A program made the translations under genes and the position numbers. The notes under the pieces were generated by a model, which was given only the letters and a program-made list of their open reading frames with translations, ran no database searches and was not told the DNA's origin. A stretch of DNA of 64,000 nucleotides, from contig NZ_JAMRXH010000007.1 of assembly GCF_023740735.1 (NCBI RefSeq), positions 124,001-188,000 on the forward strand, read 5' to 3'. This document shows, in pieces, positions 7,676 to 15,447 of the stretch; within the stretch, counting starts at the first letter, position 1, and each line of letters opens with the position of its first letter. The stretch comes from Nocardia sp. CDC159. GTDB taxonomy: Bacteria; Actinomycetota; Actinomycetes; Mycobacteriales; Mycobacteriaceae.

Positions 7676-8812
7676 TCAGAGGTGTCGCGTGGTATCGATG
7701 CCCAGGGACATCCCCGCCAGCCCCCGGCGACGCACCGCCAGCTTCTCCGAGATCTCCAGCAACGCCGCGGCCGCCGGGTTCTTCGGATCGCGCAGGACGA
7801 GGGGGGTGCCCTCGTCGCCCGCCTCGCGGAGTTCCTGGGTGATCGGGATCTGGCCCAGGAGGGGGACTTCGGCGCCGACGGCGCGGGTGAGGCGGTCGGC
7901 GACGGACTGGCCGCCGCCGGAGCCGTAGAGGTCCATGCGGGTGCCGTCGGGGAGGTCCAACCAGGACATGTTCTCGACCACGCCCGCGATGCGCTGGCGG
8001 GTCTGCAGGGCGATCGCGCCCGCGCGCTCGGCGACCTCGGCGGCGGCGGGCTGGGGGGTGGTGACGACCAGGATCTCGGCGTTGGGGATGAGCTGGGCGA
8101 TGGAGATCGCGACATCGCCGGTGCCGGGCGGCAGGTCGAGCAGCAGGATGTCCAGATCGCCCCAGAACACGTCGGCCAGGAACTGCTGCAGGGCGCGGTG
8201 CAGCATCGGGCCGCGCCAGACGACGGGCGTATTGCCCTGGGTGAACATGGCGATCGAGATGACCTTCACATCGTGCGCGATGGGCGGCATGATCATCCGC
8301 TCGACCTGGGTGGGCCGCTGGTCGGTACCGAGCATGCGCGGTACCGAATGGCCGTAGATGTCGGCGTCCAGCACGCCCACCGACAGTCCCCGCGCGGCCA
8401 TCGCCGCCGCGAGATTGACGGTGACGCTGGACTTTCCGACGCCGCCCTTACCGGAGGCGACGGCGTAGACACGGGTCAGCGAGCCGGGCTGGGCGAACGG
8501 GATGACCGGCTCGGCCGAATCGCCGCGCAGCTTCTTGCGCAGTTCGGTGCGCTGCTCGTCGTTCATCACGTCGAGATCCACCGTCACCGCGCCCGCGCCG
8601 GGAACGTCGGCGACGGCCCTGCTCACCGAATCCACGAGAGTGCTGCGCAGCGGGCAGGCCGCCGTCGTCAGGTAGATCTCGACGTGGACGCCGCCGTCGG
8701 CGTCGATGGTGACGCTCTTGACCATGCCCAGTTCGGTGATCGGTTTGCGGATCTCCGGGTCGTTCACCTTCGCGAGGGCGCCCCGCACATCCGATTCCGT
8801 TACCACTGGCAT
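7676..8812 (-). CDS. mrp: Mrp/NBP35 family Fe-S cluster carrier ATPase (ApbC)
   Basis: 378-aa P-loop protein that carries and delivers iron-sulfur clusters in the cytosol. Residues 1-85 form a MIP18/DUF59 domain (VNDPEIRKPITELGM). The deviant Walker A, GKGGVGKSS, is at 121-129, followed by VGVLDADIYGHSVPRMLG. ISIAMF, the WRGPMLHRALQQFL motif and the LLLDLPPGTGD Walker B region are intact. The ATG at 8812 (MPVVTESDV) fits family length; a GTG at 8869 would add 19 residues of low-complexity sequence. Synteny with transglycosylase, DUF1003 and MgtE-N genes matches Rv1229c-Rv1232c. Confidence 0.95.
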   Translation of the reverse strand: MPVVTESDVRGALAKVNDPEIRKPITELGMVKSVTIDADGGVHVEIYLTTAACPLRSTLVDSVSRAVADVPGAGAVTVDLDVMNDEQRTELRKKLRGDSAEPVIPFAQPGSLTRVYAVASGKGGVGKSSVTVNLAAAMAARGLSVGVLDADIYGHSVPRMLGTDQRPTQVERMIMPPIAHDVKVISIAMFTQGNTPVVWRGPMLHRALQQFLADVFWGDLDILLLDLPPGTGDVAISIAQLIPNAEILVVTTPQPAAAEVAERAGAIALQTRQRIAGVVENMSWLDLPDGTRMDLYGSGGGQSVADRLTRAVGAEVPLLGQIPITQELREAGDEGTPLVLRDPKNPAAAALLEISEKLAVRRRGLAGMSLGIDTTRHL

Positions 8813-8905
8813 GACGCCGAGTTTAGCGGCGGCCGCGTCAGGCCCGAAGGCGGCAGCTCGCGTAGCCACGTAGGGCCCGCGTCCGCCGCCATCGGGCAGA
8901 GCACC

Positions 8906-9784
8906 TCAGATCCTGGGCAGCTGGCTGGCCTGTGGTGCGACGCCCGTCCGGTACGCCACCTCCCAGGCCATCACGTTCGCCACGTAGGCCATCGAGTTGT
9001 TGTAGCGCATGATGGCCTTGGACTGCTGGGACAGATCGTTCATGTCCAGCCCGCCGTAGCACAGGTAGTTGCCTGCGGTGAGTGCGGCGTCGTACAGGTT
9101 CTGCGGATCGGAGATGCCGTCGCCGTCGCCGTCGCCCGCGAACTTGCGGTAGGTCTCGGGCAGGAACTGCATCGGGCCGAGCGCGCGGGCGTAGCTGCTC
9201 ATGCCGCCGTCGAGTTCGGCGTCGGTCGCGCGGACGACATTGTTGCCCGCCAGGCTGCCGTCGAGCACGGGGCCGTAGATCGGATCGATCGGATTGCCCT
9301 TGGCATCGAGTTTGCCGTAGGCGTGATGCGATTCGATCCGGCCGATGCCCGCGAGCACCGACCACGACATGTGGCAGGTCGGCTGCTCCTGCGCCAGTAG
9401 CCGTTCGGCGTTCTGGTAGGCCGCGTACGCGACGCCCGGAATGCCCAGCGGCCCGGCGGGCTCCTCGGCCACGGCCCGGCCGTCCGGCTGCGCAACGGTT
9501 TTCACGATCGGCGGTCCGGGATGTTTGGCCGCGTGCATCAACTCGTCGGGGGCCGAATGCCCGACCGCCGCCATCTTCGGGGCCTGCTCAATTTGAGCGT
9601 CATCCGAAATATTCTGTGCCGCAGCCAAACTCGCGTGCTCTGCGGTGTCCACGTCCGATGCCGAGGCCGCGCTCACGGCGACGACGCCCGCGGGCACCAG
9701 ACCGGTCAATGCGATTACGGATCCGCGCCGAACGGTGACGGTCGGCGGCTTCCGGTGACGTCCCACTGTGCGGTGGCCCTCCAA
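8906..9784 (-). CDS. Secreted/membrane-anchored SLT-type lytic transglycosylase (Rv1230c-like)
   Basis: 292-aa exported murein transglycosylase. The N-terminus has basic residues (GRHRKPP) followed by a hydrophobic segment (GSVIALTGLVPAGVVAVSAA), i.e. a signal peptide or anchor. The SLT domain starts with AYQNAERLLAQEQPTCHMSW. It includes VLAGIGRIESHH with the catalytic Glu, ALGPMQFLPETYRKFAGDGD, and an FGDGDGDG-like turn that may bind calcium, and it ends IMRYNNSMAYVANVMAWEV. The start is uncertain: TTG at 9784 has GAAAGG upstream, while GTG at 9766 (VGRHRKPP) is also plausible. A close paralogue lies directly upstream. Confidence 0.88.
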   Translation of the reverse strand: MEGHRTVGRHRKPPTVTVRRGSVIALTGLVPAGVVAVSAASASDVDTAEHASLAAAQNISDDAQIEQAPKMAAVGHSAPDELMHAAKHPGPPIVKTVAQPDGRAVAEEPAGPLGIPGVAYAAYQNAERLLAQEQPTCHMSWSVLAGIGRIESHHAYGKLDAKGNPIDPIYGPVLDGSLAGNNVVRATDAELDGGMSSYARALGPMQFLPETYRKFAGDGDGDGISDPQNLYDAALTAGNYLCYGGLDMNDLSQQSKAIMRYNNSMAYVANVMAWEVAYRTGVAPQASQLPRI

Positions 9785-9792
9785 TGCTCGCT

Positions 9793-9861
9793 GTGAGCCT
9801 TTCGTGACACAACGAGGAGAAGGCTACCGCATCCGAGACCTTTTCGTTACTTCTTCGTGAC
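9793..9861 (-). promoter_or_regulatory. Two GTCAC-type direct-repeat boxes before the transglycosylase gene
   Basis: On the minus strand GTCAC (9857-9861) is followed by GTAAC (9846-9850) with an 11-bp period. A second pair, GTCAC (9804-9808) and CTCAC (9793-9797), has the same 11-bp period and shares the following GAA. Direct repeats of the GTAAC/GTCAC type are described as sites of the response regulator MtrA at actinobacterial cell-wall hydrolase genes; assignment here is inference. The second pair overlaps the likely ribosome-binding site. Confidence 0.35.
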
Positions 9862-9873
9862 CGTGTTTCTCGT

Positions 9874-11340
9874 TTAGGGCTGCGGGGGCGGCGGGGGCAG
9901 CGGCACGACGATGCCGAACGGCAGCGTGATCGCGGGCGGCGGCGGGGGCGCCGGGGCCTCCGCGGGCGCCTGCTCGGCCGGTGCGGTCGGACCGGGTTCC
10001 GGTGTCTTCGCCGGGGTTTGGGGCTGCTCCGGAGCCGGGGCGACCGCCACCGGCGGCGGTGGGGGTGCGGGCGGCAGGCCCGGGGCGGGCGGCGGCGGCG
10101 CGCAGACGGGCGGGCGCGGTGCGTTCGGATCCTGCGGCCGGGCATTGACATCGACGCTGCGGTTCGGATCCGCATGGGGATCGTCGCCCGCCGCCGCGCC
10201 CGGTTGGTGCTGCCCGGGGGCCGGCCAGCGCTGCGCCTCCGCCGGATGGGCGGGATCGCCCGGCCCGGGCATCGGGGCCGGAACCGCCGCCGGGCCGCAG
10301 GCGTTCGGCGCGGGCGGCGGACAGAAGATGCCGCACGGAATCGGCGGCAGCCCCGGGATATTGATCATCATCACCTGCGGCTGCTCGGGCGTCGCGGTGG
10401 TCGCCGCGGCGCTCGGCGGCTCGGTGGGGCTCGGCGAGCCCGGGATGGTGGTGCTGGCCGCCAGCATGGTCGAACCGGCGCCCGGCGGCATCGGGCCCGG
10501 CGGGATCAGATCGGGGGAGATCTGCACCGGGGTGGGCGCGCCGCCGGACTTGTAGGCGTTGGCCCAGCTGAGCACCTGCGCGGCGTAGGCGACGGAGTTG
10601 TTGTAGCGCAATACCGAACGCAGCTCCTGCTGCGAATCGCGCAGATCCAGCCCGCCCGAGCACAGATACTTGCCCGCGGCCAGGGTGGCGTCGAAGACGT
10701 TGTTGGGATCGGAGACGCCGTCGCCGTTGCCGTCGGAGGCGTAGAGCGACCAGGTGCCGGGCAGGAACTGCATGGGGCCGATCGCGCGGACATATCCGCC
10801 GTCGGCGGCCTTGATGATCTCGTTTCCGGGCAGCGTGCCGTCGAGGGCGGGCCCGTAGATCACCCCGACCGTGGTGCCGTTGGCATCGGTCCGGCCGAAG
10901 GCCGCGTGATTGGATTCGACCTTGCCGATGCCCGCGAGCAGACTCCAGTTCAGCCCGCAGCCCGGCATCGACGACTGCAGGGCCAGCTCCGCGTTGCGAT
11001 AGGCCGCCAGCACGATCTCCGGAATTCCCAGCGCGCCGCCGCCCGGCAGCGCGATGTCGCGCAGCGGGACGGTGCCCGCGAACAGTGGTGCGCCACCGGC
11101 GGGCGGGGTCATTGCCCGAAGTTTGCGAGGCGGCTCCGGCGCGGCCGGGACGAGCCCTGCGGACTGGTCGGTCGCTGCGGCCGACGCGTCGGTCGGGGCG
11201 GTCGCGGCGGCCAGCTGGGCCTCGGGAGCCTTCGGCGCGCCGGTGCGTGCCGAGGTATGCACAGCCGTCGAACCCGAAGCCATCAAACCCGCAACCACCA
11301 GCGCCGATACGGTAATCGGACCAGATATTCGCATCGGCAC
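9874..11340 (-). CDS. Exported SLT-type transglycosylase with long proline-rich tail
   Basis: 488-aa paralogue of the downstream transglycosylase. It has a signal peptide (MRISGPITVSALVVAGLMA), an Ala/Pro linker, and an SLT domain at about 105-275 containing LLAGIGKVESNHAAFG (catalytic Glu), AIGPMQFLPGTWSLYASDGN and VLRYNNSVAYAAQVL. Then comes about 200 residues of Pro/Ala/Gly-rich sequence ending in a run of prolines. Such tails typically span or bind the cell wall; that role is inferred. Start options are TTG 11346, GTG 11340 and ATG 11334; GTG 11340 has the best spacing from GAAGGGG. The two genes are tandem paralogues, both on the minus strand. Confidence 0.85.
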   Translation of the reverse strand: MPMRISGPITVSALVVAGLMASGSTAVHTSARTGAPKAPEAQLAAATAPTDASAAATDQSAGLVPAAPEPPRKLRAMTPPAGGAPLFAGTVPLRDIALPGGGALGIPEIVLAAYRNAELALQSSMPGCGLNWSLLAGIGKVESNHAAFGRTDANGTTVGVIYGPALDGTLPGNEIIKAADGGYVRAIGPMQFLPGTWSLYASDGNGDGVSDPNNVFDATLAAGKYLCSGGLDLRDSQQELRSVLRYNNSVAYAAQVLSWANAYKSGGAPTPVQISPDLIPPGPMPPGAGSTMLAASTTIPGSPSPTEPPSAAATTATPEQPQVMMINIPGLPPIPCGIFCPPPAPNACGPAAVPAPMPGPGDPAHPAEAQRWPAPGQHQPGAAAGDDPHADPNRSVDVNARPQDPNAPRPPVCAPPPPAPGLPPAPPPPPVAVAPAPEQPQTPAKTPEPGPTAPAEQAPAEAPAPPPPPAITLPFGIVVPLPPPPPQP

Positions 11341-11366
11341 AACCAAACCCCTTCGTAGTCGGTGAG

Positions 11367-11397
11367 CGATCGGCTCGGCACCCTCCCGGGCCGATCG
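11367..11397. terminator. 8-bp inverted repeat in transglycosylase leader
   Basis: CGATCGGC (11367-11374) pairs exactly with GCCGATCG (11390-11397) across a 15-base loop. It lies between the DUF1003 gene and the transglycosylase gene, both on the minus strand, so it could end the upstream mgtE-N/DUF1003 transcript or be a leader structure. No T-run follows. Confidence 0.3.
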
Positions 11398-11456
11398 TTC
11401 CGGACAACGTGATCCAGGTTACCCGGCGGTCAGCTTGTTGTTATCAATATTTACGG

Positions 11457-12047
11457 TCAGTTGCCATCGATCCGTGGCGAAAGCGGTACCCGTCCCCGTT
11501 TCCGCTCGGTACCCTTCTTCGATTTGTTCACCGGAACAGATTCTTCCCCGTCCGGTGGTGCATTCGTCTCGAGGCGCGCCAGGGCGTCCTTGATGTCCTC
11601 GAGTTCGCGGCGCAAATAGTCGCGAGTGGCGACCTCTCCCACCGCGATTCGCAGGGCCGCCAGTTCGCGGGCCAGGAATTCGGTATCGGCCTTGGTCTGC
11701 GCCGCCCGGGCCCGGTCCTCCTCGAGGGCCACCCGGTCTCGGTTGTCCTGCCTGTTCTGCGCCAGCAGGATCAGCGGCGCAGCGTAGGCGGCCTGTGTAG
11801 AAAAGGCCAGGTTAAGGAGGATAAACGGATACGGGTCCCAGCGCAGCGTGGCGACGAACACATTGAGGATGATCCAGGCCACCACGAGGACGGTCTGCAG
11901 CACCAGATAGCGGCCGGTGCCGAGGAAGCGGGCGATCCGCTCGCTGGTGCGGGCCATCGCCTCGGCGTCGAAGTCGAAGCGGAACCGGGATTCGACGGGG
12001 GTCTCCAGACGCTGGCGGGCCAGCGGCTTGTCGGCGCGCTCGGTCAC
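11457..12047 (-). CDS. DUF1003 family membrane protein (Rv1231c-like)
   Basis: 196-aa inner-membrane protein. Two transmembrane helices are visible (YLVLQTVLVVAWIILNVFVA near 48-67 and the YPFILLNLAFSTQAAYAAPL segment near 73-92), separated by the short RWDP turn typical of DUF1003. A charged coiled-coil (QNRQDNRDRVALEEDRARAA) and a basic C-terminal tail follow. Function is unknown. Its ATG overlaps the stop of the MgtE-N/CBS gene by four bases, so the pair is translationally coupled; this coupling is conserved in mycobacteria and suggests a joint role, perhaps in divalent-cation handling. Confidence 0.9.
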   Translation of the reverse strand: MTERADKPLARQRLETPVESRFRFDFDAEAMARTSERIARFLGTGRYLVLQTVLVVAWIILNVFVATLRWDPYPFILLNLAFSTQAAYAAPLILLAQNRQDNRDRVALEEDRARAAQTKADTEFLARELAALRIAVGEVATRDYLRRELEDIKDALARLETNAPPDGEESVPVNKSKKGTERKRGRVPLSPRIDGN

Positions 12048-13357
12048 GGGCGCTCTCCGATCCGGTCGACGGCATGCGCGCCCACGTGCATGTCATTGCC
12101 CTCCTCGTCGTGTTCGCGCCAGTCCTCCGGCAGCAGGTGATCGAGGACGTCGTCGACCGTCACCGCGCCCAGCAGATGGTTCTCCTCGTCGACGACCGGA
12201 CCGCAGACGAAGTTGTAGGTGGCGAAGTAGCGGGTGACCGCGATCAGCGGGGCCTCGGGCCGCAGCGGCGTCAGATCGGCGTCCACGATGCCGCCCACCA
12301 GATTCGCCGGAGGTTCGCGCAGCAATTGCTGAATATGGACGCAGCCGAGATAGCGACCGGTCGGGGTCGCGGTGGGCGGGCGCACCACGAACACCATCGA
12401 GGCCAGCGCGGGGGTCAGATCCGGATTGCGTACCCGGGCCAGCGCCTCGGCGACCGTGGCCGCCGGGGTGAGGATGACCGGCTCGGGCGTCATCAGGCCG
12501 CCCGCGGTGTACGGGGAGTACTCCAGCAGGCGTCGCACCGGCTCGGACTCCTCCGGATCCATCCGCGACAGCAGCGCCTCGGCCTCCCGGCTGGGCAGCT
12601 CGCCCAGCAGGTCGGCCGCGTCGTCGGGGTCCATCGCCTCGAGCAGATCGGCGGCCCGCTCGACGCCGAGCTGCTGCAGCACCTCGATCTGATCGGTTTC
12701 GGGCAGTTCCTGCACCACATCGGCGAGTCGCTCGTCGTCGAGGGCGCGGGCCAGTTCGAGGCGGCGCTTGGCGGGCAGCTCGTGCAGCAGATGGGCGACA
12801 TCGGCCGGGCGCAGGCCCTCGAACTGGCCGAGCAGCTGGGTGACGTCCTGCCCGGGCAGATTCAACTCCTGCATGGTCAAACCGCGCACATGCGACCAGT
12901 CGACCACATGCACCGCGCGCCGGCGGCCGAGCCGCCGATGTCCCCGCACCGCCACCCGCGAGACCACCCAGTCGCGGCTGCGGGTCGGCTCGATGCCCAG
13001 ATCGACCGCGAACAGATCGACCCCGTGCAGATCCGGCAGCTCCGGATCGTCCACCCGGACCTTGGAATCGAGCACCTGCGCCAGCGCCAGCATCTCGCCC
13101 GGCCGCTGCTCGAAGCGGCGCAGGCTGACGGTGCCGGTGTTGAGGTTCACCGAACCCGGTTCGATCGCGGTGACCCGCCCCATCGGCACGAAAATCCGTC
13201 TGCGGGTGGGCAATTCGACGAGCAGGCCGAGCACCCGGGGTTGCTGGCGGTCATACCGGATGGAGATCACCACGTCCCGGACGCGGCCGATAGACTCGCC
13301 GTCCGGACCCAGCACCACCAGGCCCGCCAGCCTGGCGGCGAAAACCCTCGTCGCCAT
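12044..13357 (-). CDS. MgtE-N and CBS domain protein with N-terminal PRC-barrel, no transmembrane domain (Rv1232c-like)
   Basis: 437-aa soluble protein. Residues 5-60 resemble a PRC-barrel (LVVLGPDGESIGRVRDVVIS). Residues about 165-290 form the MgtE intracellular N domain, with the repeated helices LGQFEGLRPADVAHLLHELP, RLADVVQELPETDQIEVLQQ and MDPDDAADLLGELPSREAEA. Two CBS motifs follow, ending AVTVDDVLDHLLPEDWREHD. In true MgtE channels these parts sense magnesium and gate a five-helix pore; here the pore is absent and the protein ends after the CBS pair. It may regulate another transporter, or act with the coupled DUF1003 membrane protein (inference). Confidence 0.9.
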   Translation of the reverse strand: MATRVFAARLAGLVVLGPDGESIGRVRDVVISIRYDRQQPRVLGLLVELPTRRRIFVPMGRVTAIEPGSVNLNTGTVSLRRFEQRPGEMLALAQVLDSKVRVDDPELPDLHGVDLFAVDLGIEPTRSRDWVVSRVAVRGHRRLGRRRAVHVVDWSHVRGLTMQELNLPGQDVTQLLGQFEGLRPADVAHLLHELPAKRRLELARALDDERLADVVQELPETDQIEVLQQLGVERAADLLEAMDPDDAADLLGELPSREAEALLSRMDPEESEPVRRLLEYSPYTAGGLMTPEPVILTPAATVAEALARVRNPDLTPALASMVFVVRPPTATPTGRYLGCVHIQQLLREPPANLVGGIVDADLTPLRPEAPLIAVTRYFATYNFVCGPVVDEENHLLGAVTVDDVLDHLLPEDWREHDEEGNDMHVGAHAVDRIGERP

Positions 13358-13408
13358 GTTGCCAGGCTAGAGGGTGGGTTGTCCGGATCTCGACTGGAGG
13401 AGTCGCGC

Positions 13409-14365
13409 ATGTCAGTCCGCCGTTCGGTACTCGCCGTTCCCGGCAGCAATCCCCGCATGATCGAGAAGGCCATGGGACTCCCGGCCGACGAGGTGTTCCT
13501 CGATCTGGAGGATGCCGTGGCGCCCGCGGCCAAGGCGGCCGCGCGGGCGAATATCGTCGCCGCGCTCAATTCCGCGGGCTGGGGTGACCAGATTCGGGTG
13601 GTGCGGGTCAACGACTGGACCACCGAGTGGACCTACGCCGATGTGATCGCGGTCGTCGAGGGCGCGGGCGCGAGGCTGGACGCGATTCTGCTGCCGAAGG
13701 TCACCGATGCCGGTCAGGTGCGGGCGCTGGATCTGTTGCTGACCCAAGTGGAGAAGGCCGCGGGGCTCGCGGTCGGGCGCATCGGCATCGAGCCCCAGAT
13801 CGAGAATGCGCTGGGACTGCGCAACATCGATGCCATCGCCACCGCCAGCCCACGGGTGCGGACGCTGGTTTTCGGCCCGGCCGATTTCATGGCCAGTATC
13901 AATATGCGCACCCTGGTGGTCGGCGAACAGCCGGAGGGTTACGACACCGGCGATGCCTATCACCACATCCTGATGACCATCCTGCTCACCGCGCGGGCAC
14001 ACGGCCTGCAGGCAATCGACGGCCCCTATCTGCAGATTCGCGATCTCGACGGTTTCCGGCGCGCCGCATCCCGCACGGCCGCACTGGGTTTCGACGGAAA
14101 ATGGGTGCTGCACCCGACCCAGATCGAGGCCGCCAACGAAATCTTCTCCCCACGCCAGGCCGATTACGATCGCGCCGAGGAGATTCTGGACGCCTACGCC
14201 TTTCACACCTCGGCCGACGGCGGCGCCCGCGGCGCGGTGATGCTGGGGGAGGAGATGATCGACGAGGCGAGCGCGAAGATGGCGCGCGTCATAGCCGAGA
14301 AGGGGCGCGCCGCGGGAATGGCGCGAACCACGCGTTTCATGGCCCCGTCGACGGCCGATGAATAG
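13409..14365 (+). CDS. HpcH/HpaI-CitE family CoA-ester lyase
   Basis: 318-aa TIM-barrel lyase of the CitE/malyl-CoA lyase superfamily, which cleaves beta-hydroxyacyl-CoA esters such as (S)-malyl-CoA, citramalyl-CoA or beta-methylmalyl-CoA. Family motifs visible are VFLDLEDAVAPAAKAAAR (magnesium-binding acidic pair), RVVRVND, LPKVTDAGQV, GIEPQIENALGL and GKWVLHPTQIEAANEIF. The 318-aa length matches Mcl1-type enzymes better than the shorter Rv2498c-type CitE. GGAGGAG at 13396-13402 selects the ATG at 13409. It is divergent from the MgtE-N gene and followed 12 bp later by the stress-type membrane protein. Exact substrate is not decidable. Confidence 0.88.
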   Translation: MSVRRSVLAVPGSNPRMIEKAMGLPADEVFLDLEDAVAPAAKAAARANIVAALNSAGWGDQIRVVRVNDWTTEWTYADVIAVVEGAGARLDAILLPKVTDAGQVRALDLLLTQVEKAAGLAVGRIGIEPQIENALGLRNIDAIATASPRVRTLVFGPADFMASINMRTLVVGEQPEGYDTGDAYHHILMTILLTARAHGLQAIDGPYLQIRDLDGFRRAASRTAALGFDGKWVLHPTQIEAANEIFSPRQADYDRAEEILDAYAFHTSADGGARGAVMLGEEMIDEASAKMARVIAEKGRAAGMARTTRFMAPSTADE

Positions 14366-14377
14366 CATGATGGAGTC

Positions 14378-14869
14378 ATGACAAGTCCCATGGGGAATAC
14401 GAACCGCAATCGGCCGACCCTGCCGACGCCACCGTCGGGCTGGCCGGTCGGGTCGTATCCGACCTACGCCGAGGCGCAGCGGGCGGTCGACTATCTAGCC
14501 GACAACCAGTTTCCGGTGGACAACGTGACCATCGTGGGCGTCGACCTGATGCAGGTCGAGCGGGTGCTGTACCGGCTGACCTGGGGCCGGGTCATCGGCG
14601 GCGGCATGGTGTCGGGCGCGTGGCTGGGCCTGTTCCTGGGTCTGCTGCTGAGCCTGTTCACCAACGGCGGCGCGCTGGGTCCGCTGGTCGTGGGTCTGGT
14701 GGGCGGCATCATCTTCGGCCTCATCTCCGCCTCGATCCCGTACGCCGCCACCCGCGGTCAGCGCGATTTCGCCTCGACCATGCAGCTGGTGGCCGGGCGC
14801 TACGACGTGCTGTGCGATCCCAAGACCGCCGAGCAGGCGCGGGACATGCTGGCGCGGCTGGCACTGTAA
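14378..14869 (+). CDS. Membrane protein with YflT/GSP17M-like domain and glycine-rich helix pair (Rv1234-like)
   Basis: 163-aa protein. Residues 22-60 match the general-stress-protein 17M fold (VGSYPTYAEAQRAVDYLADN, then FPVDNVTIVGVDL). After a short link it has two glycine-rich hydrophobic helices (VIGGGMVSGAWLGLFLGLLL and the LGPLVVGLVGGIIFGLISAS segment). A soluble end, ATRGQRDFASTMQLVAGRYD then VLCDP, follows. The layout is shared by mycobacterial Rv1234; function is unknown. It is probably co-transcribed with the lyase upstream and the Suppressor-of-fused-like gene downstream. Confidence 0.8.
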   Translation: MTSPMGNTNRNRPTLPTPPSGWPVGSYPTYAEAQRAVDYLADNQFPVDNVTIVGVDLMQVERVLYRLTWGRVIGGGMVSGAWLGLFLGLLLSLFTNGGALGPLVVGLVGGIIFGLISASIPYAATRGQRDFASTMQLVAGRYDVLCDPKTAEQARDMLARLAL

Positions 14870-14874
14870 TAGGT

Positions 14875-15447
14875 ATGCGGGTGTTGGAGGAGGTCCGGGC
14901 CGCCGTGCTCGGACACTACGGTGTGTCGTCCGCCGATTCGGCGTCGGTGACGTTTCTGGGGTTGGAGCCGATCGAGATCCTGCGGATTCCGGACGGCGAA
15001 TTCGTGCACTACGTGACGTTGGGCGGGGCGCGGCATCCGATGACCGATCCCACCGCGGCCCTTGCCGATCCGCTGCGCGGCCCGCGCGCCGAGCTGGTGC
15101 TGACACTGCGCGGCGACGGTTCGCATGCGGGCATCACCCGCGGCCTGGGCGTACTCATCGCCTCGCCCGCGGTGGAAGGCGTTGTGCTGCAGGAGGACGC
15201 GCTGCTGGACCTCGGAGAACCGCTGTGGCACAGCGCCTCCTTCACCGCGGCGCTGCTCGGTCGCAGCGAGATCGCCGAGGTGCCGCTGCCGGAACCGGCC
15301 GAGCCCGTGCGGTTGCTGTCGGTGGCCCCGATCACCGCCACCGAGGCGGCGTGGGTGCGGGTGCGCGGCGCGGCCGCGTTGCGGGAGGCGTGGGCCGAGG
15401 CGGGTATCGATGTGCGCGATCCCGAGCGCGGGGCGGCCAGTCTCTGA
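14875..15447 (+). CDS. Suppressor of fused (SUFU)-domain-like protein
   Basis: 190-aa cytoplasmic protein, tentatively of the bacterial SUFU-like domain family. Visible features are an N-terminal helix (VLEEVRAAVLGHYG), the segment FVHYVTLGGARHPM, and the arginine-glutamate pair in RAELVLTLRGDGS. Then come ITRGLGVLIASPAVEGVVLQ, LLDLGEPLWHSASFTAALLG and VAPITATEAAWVRVRGAAAL, typical of SUFU domains where the conserved I/L-P-I-T-E-x-E becomes APITATEAA. Bacterial members are often immunity-like or of unknown role. It starts five bases after the previous stop, so it is in the same transcript, and ends flush against corA on the other strand. Confidence 0.65.
   Translation: MRVLEEVRAAVLGHYGVSSADSASVTFLGLEPIEILRIPDGEFVHYVTLGGARHPMTDPTAALADPLRGPRAELVLTLRGDGSHAGITRGLGVLIASPAVEGVVLQEDALLDLGEPLWHSASFTAALLGRSEIAEVPLPEPAEPVRLLSVAPITATEAAWVRVRGAAALREAWAEAGIDVRDPERGAASL

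Noticed and set aside
12074..13408. Long plus-strand open frame antisense to the MgtE-N gene, merging into the lyase gene
   Set aside because: It is the shadow of the GC-rich minus-strand gene; composition is His/Gln/Arg-rich and the lyase start at 13409 has its own GGAGGAG.
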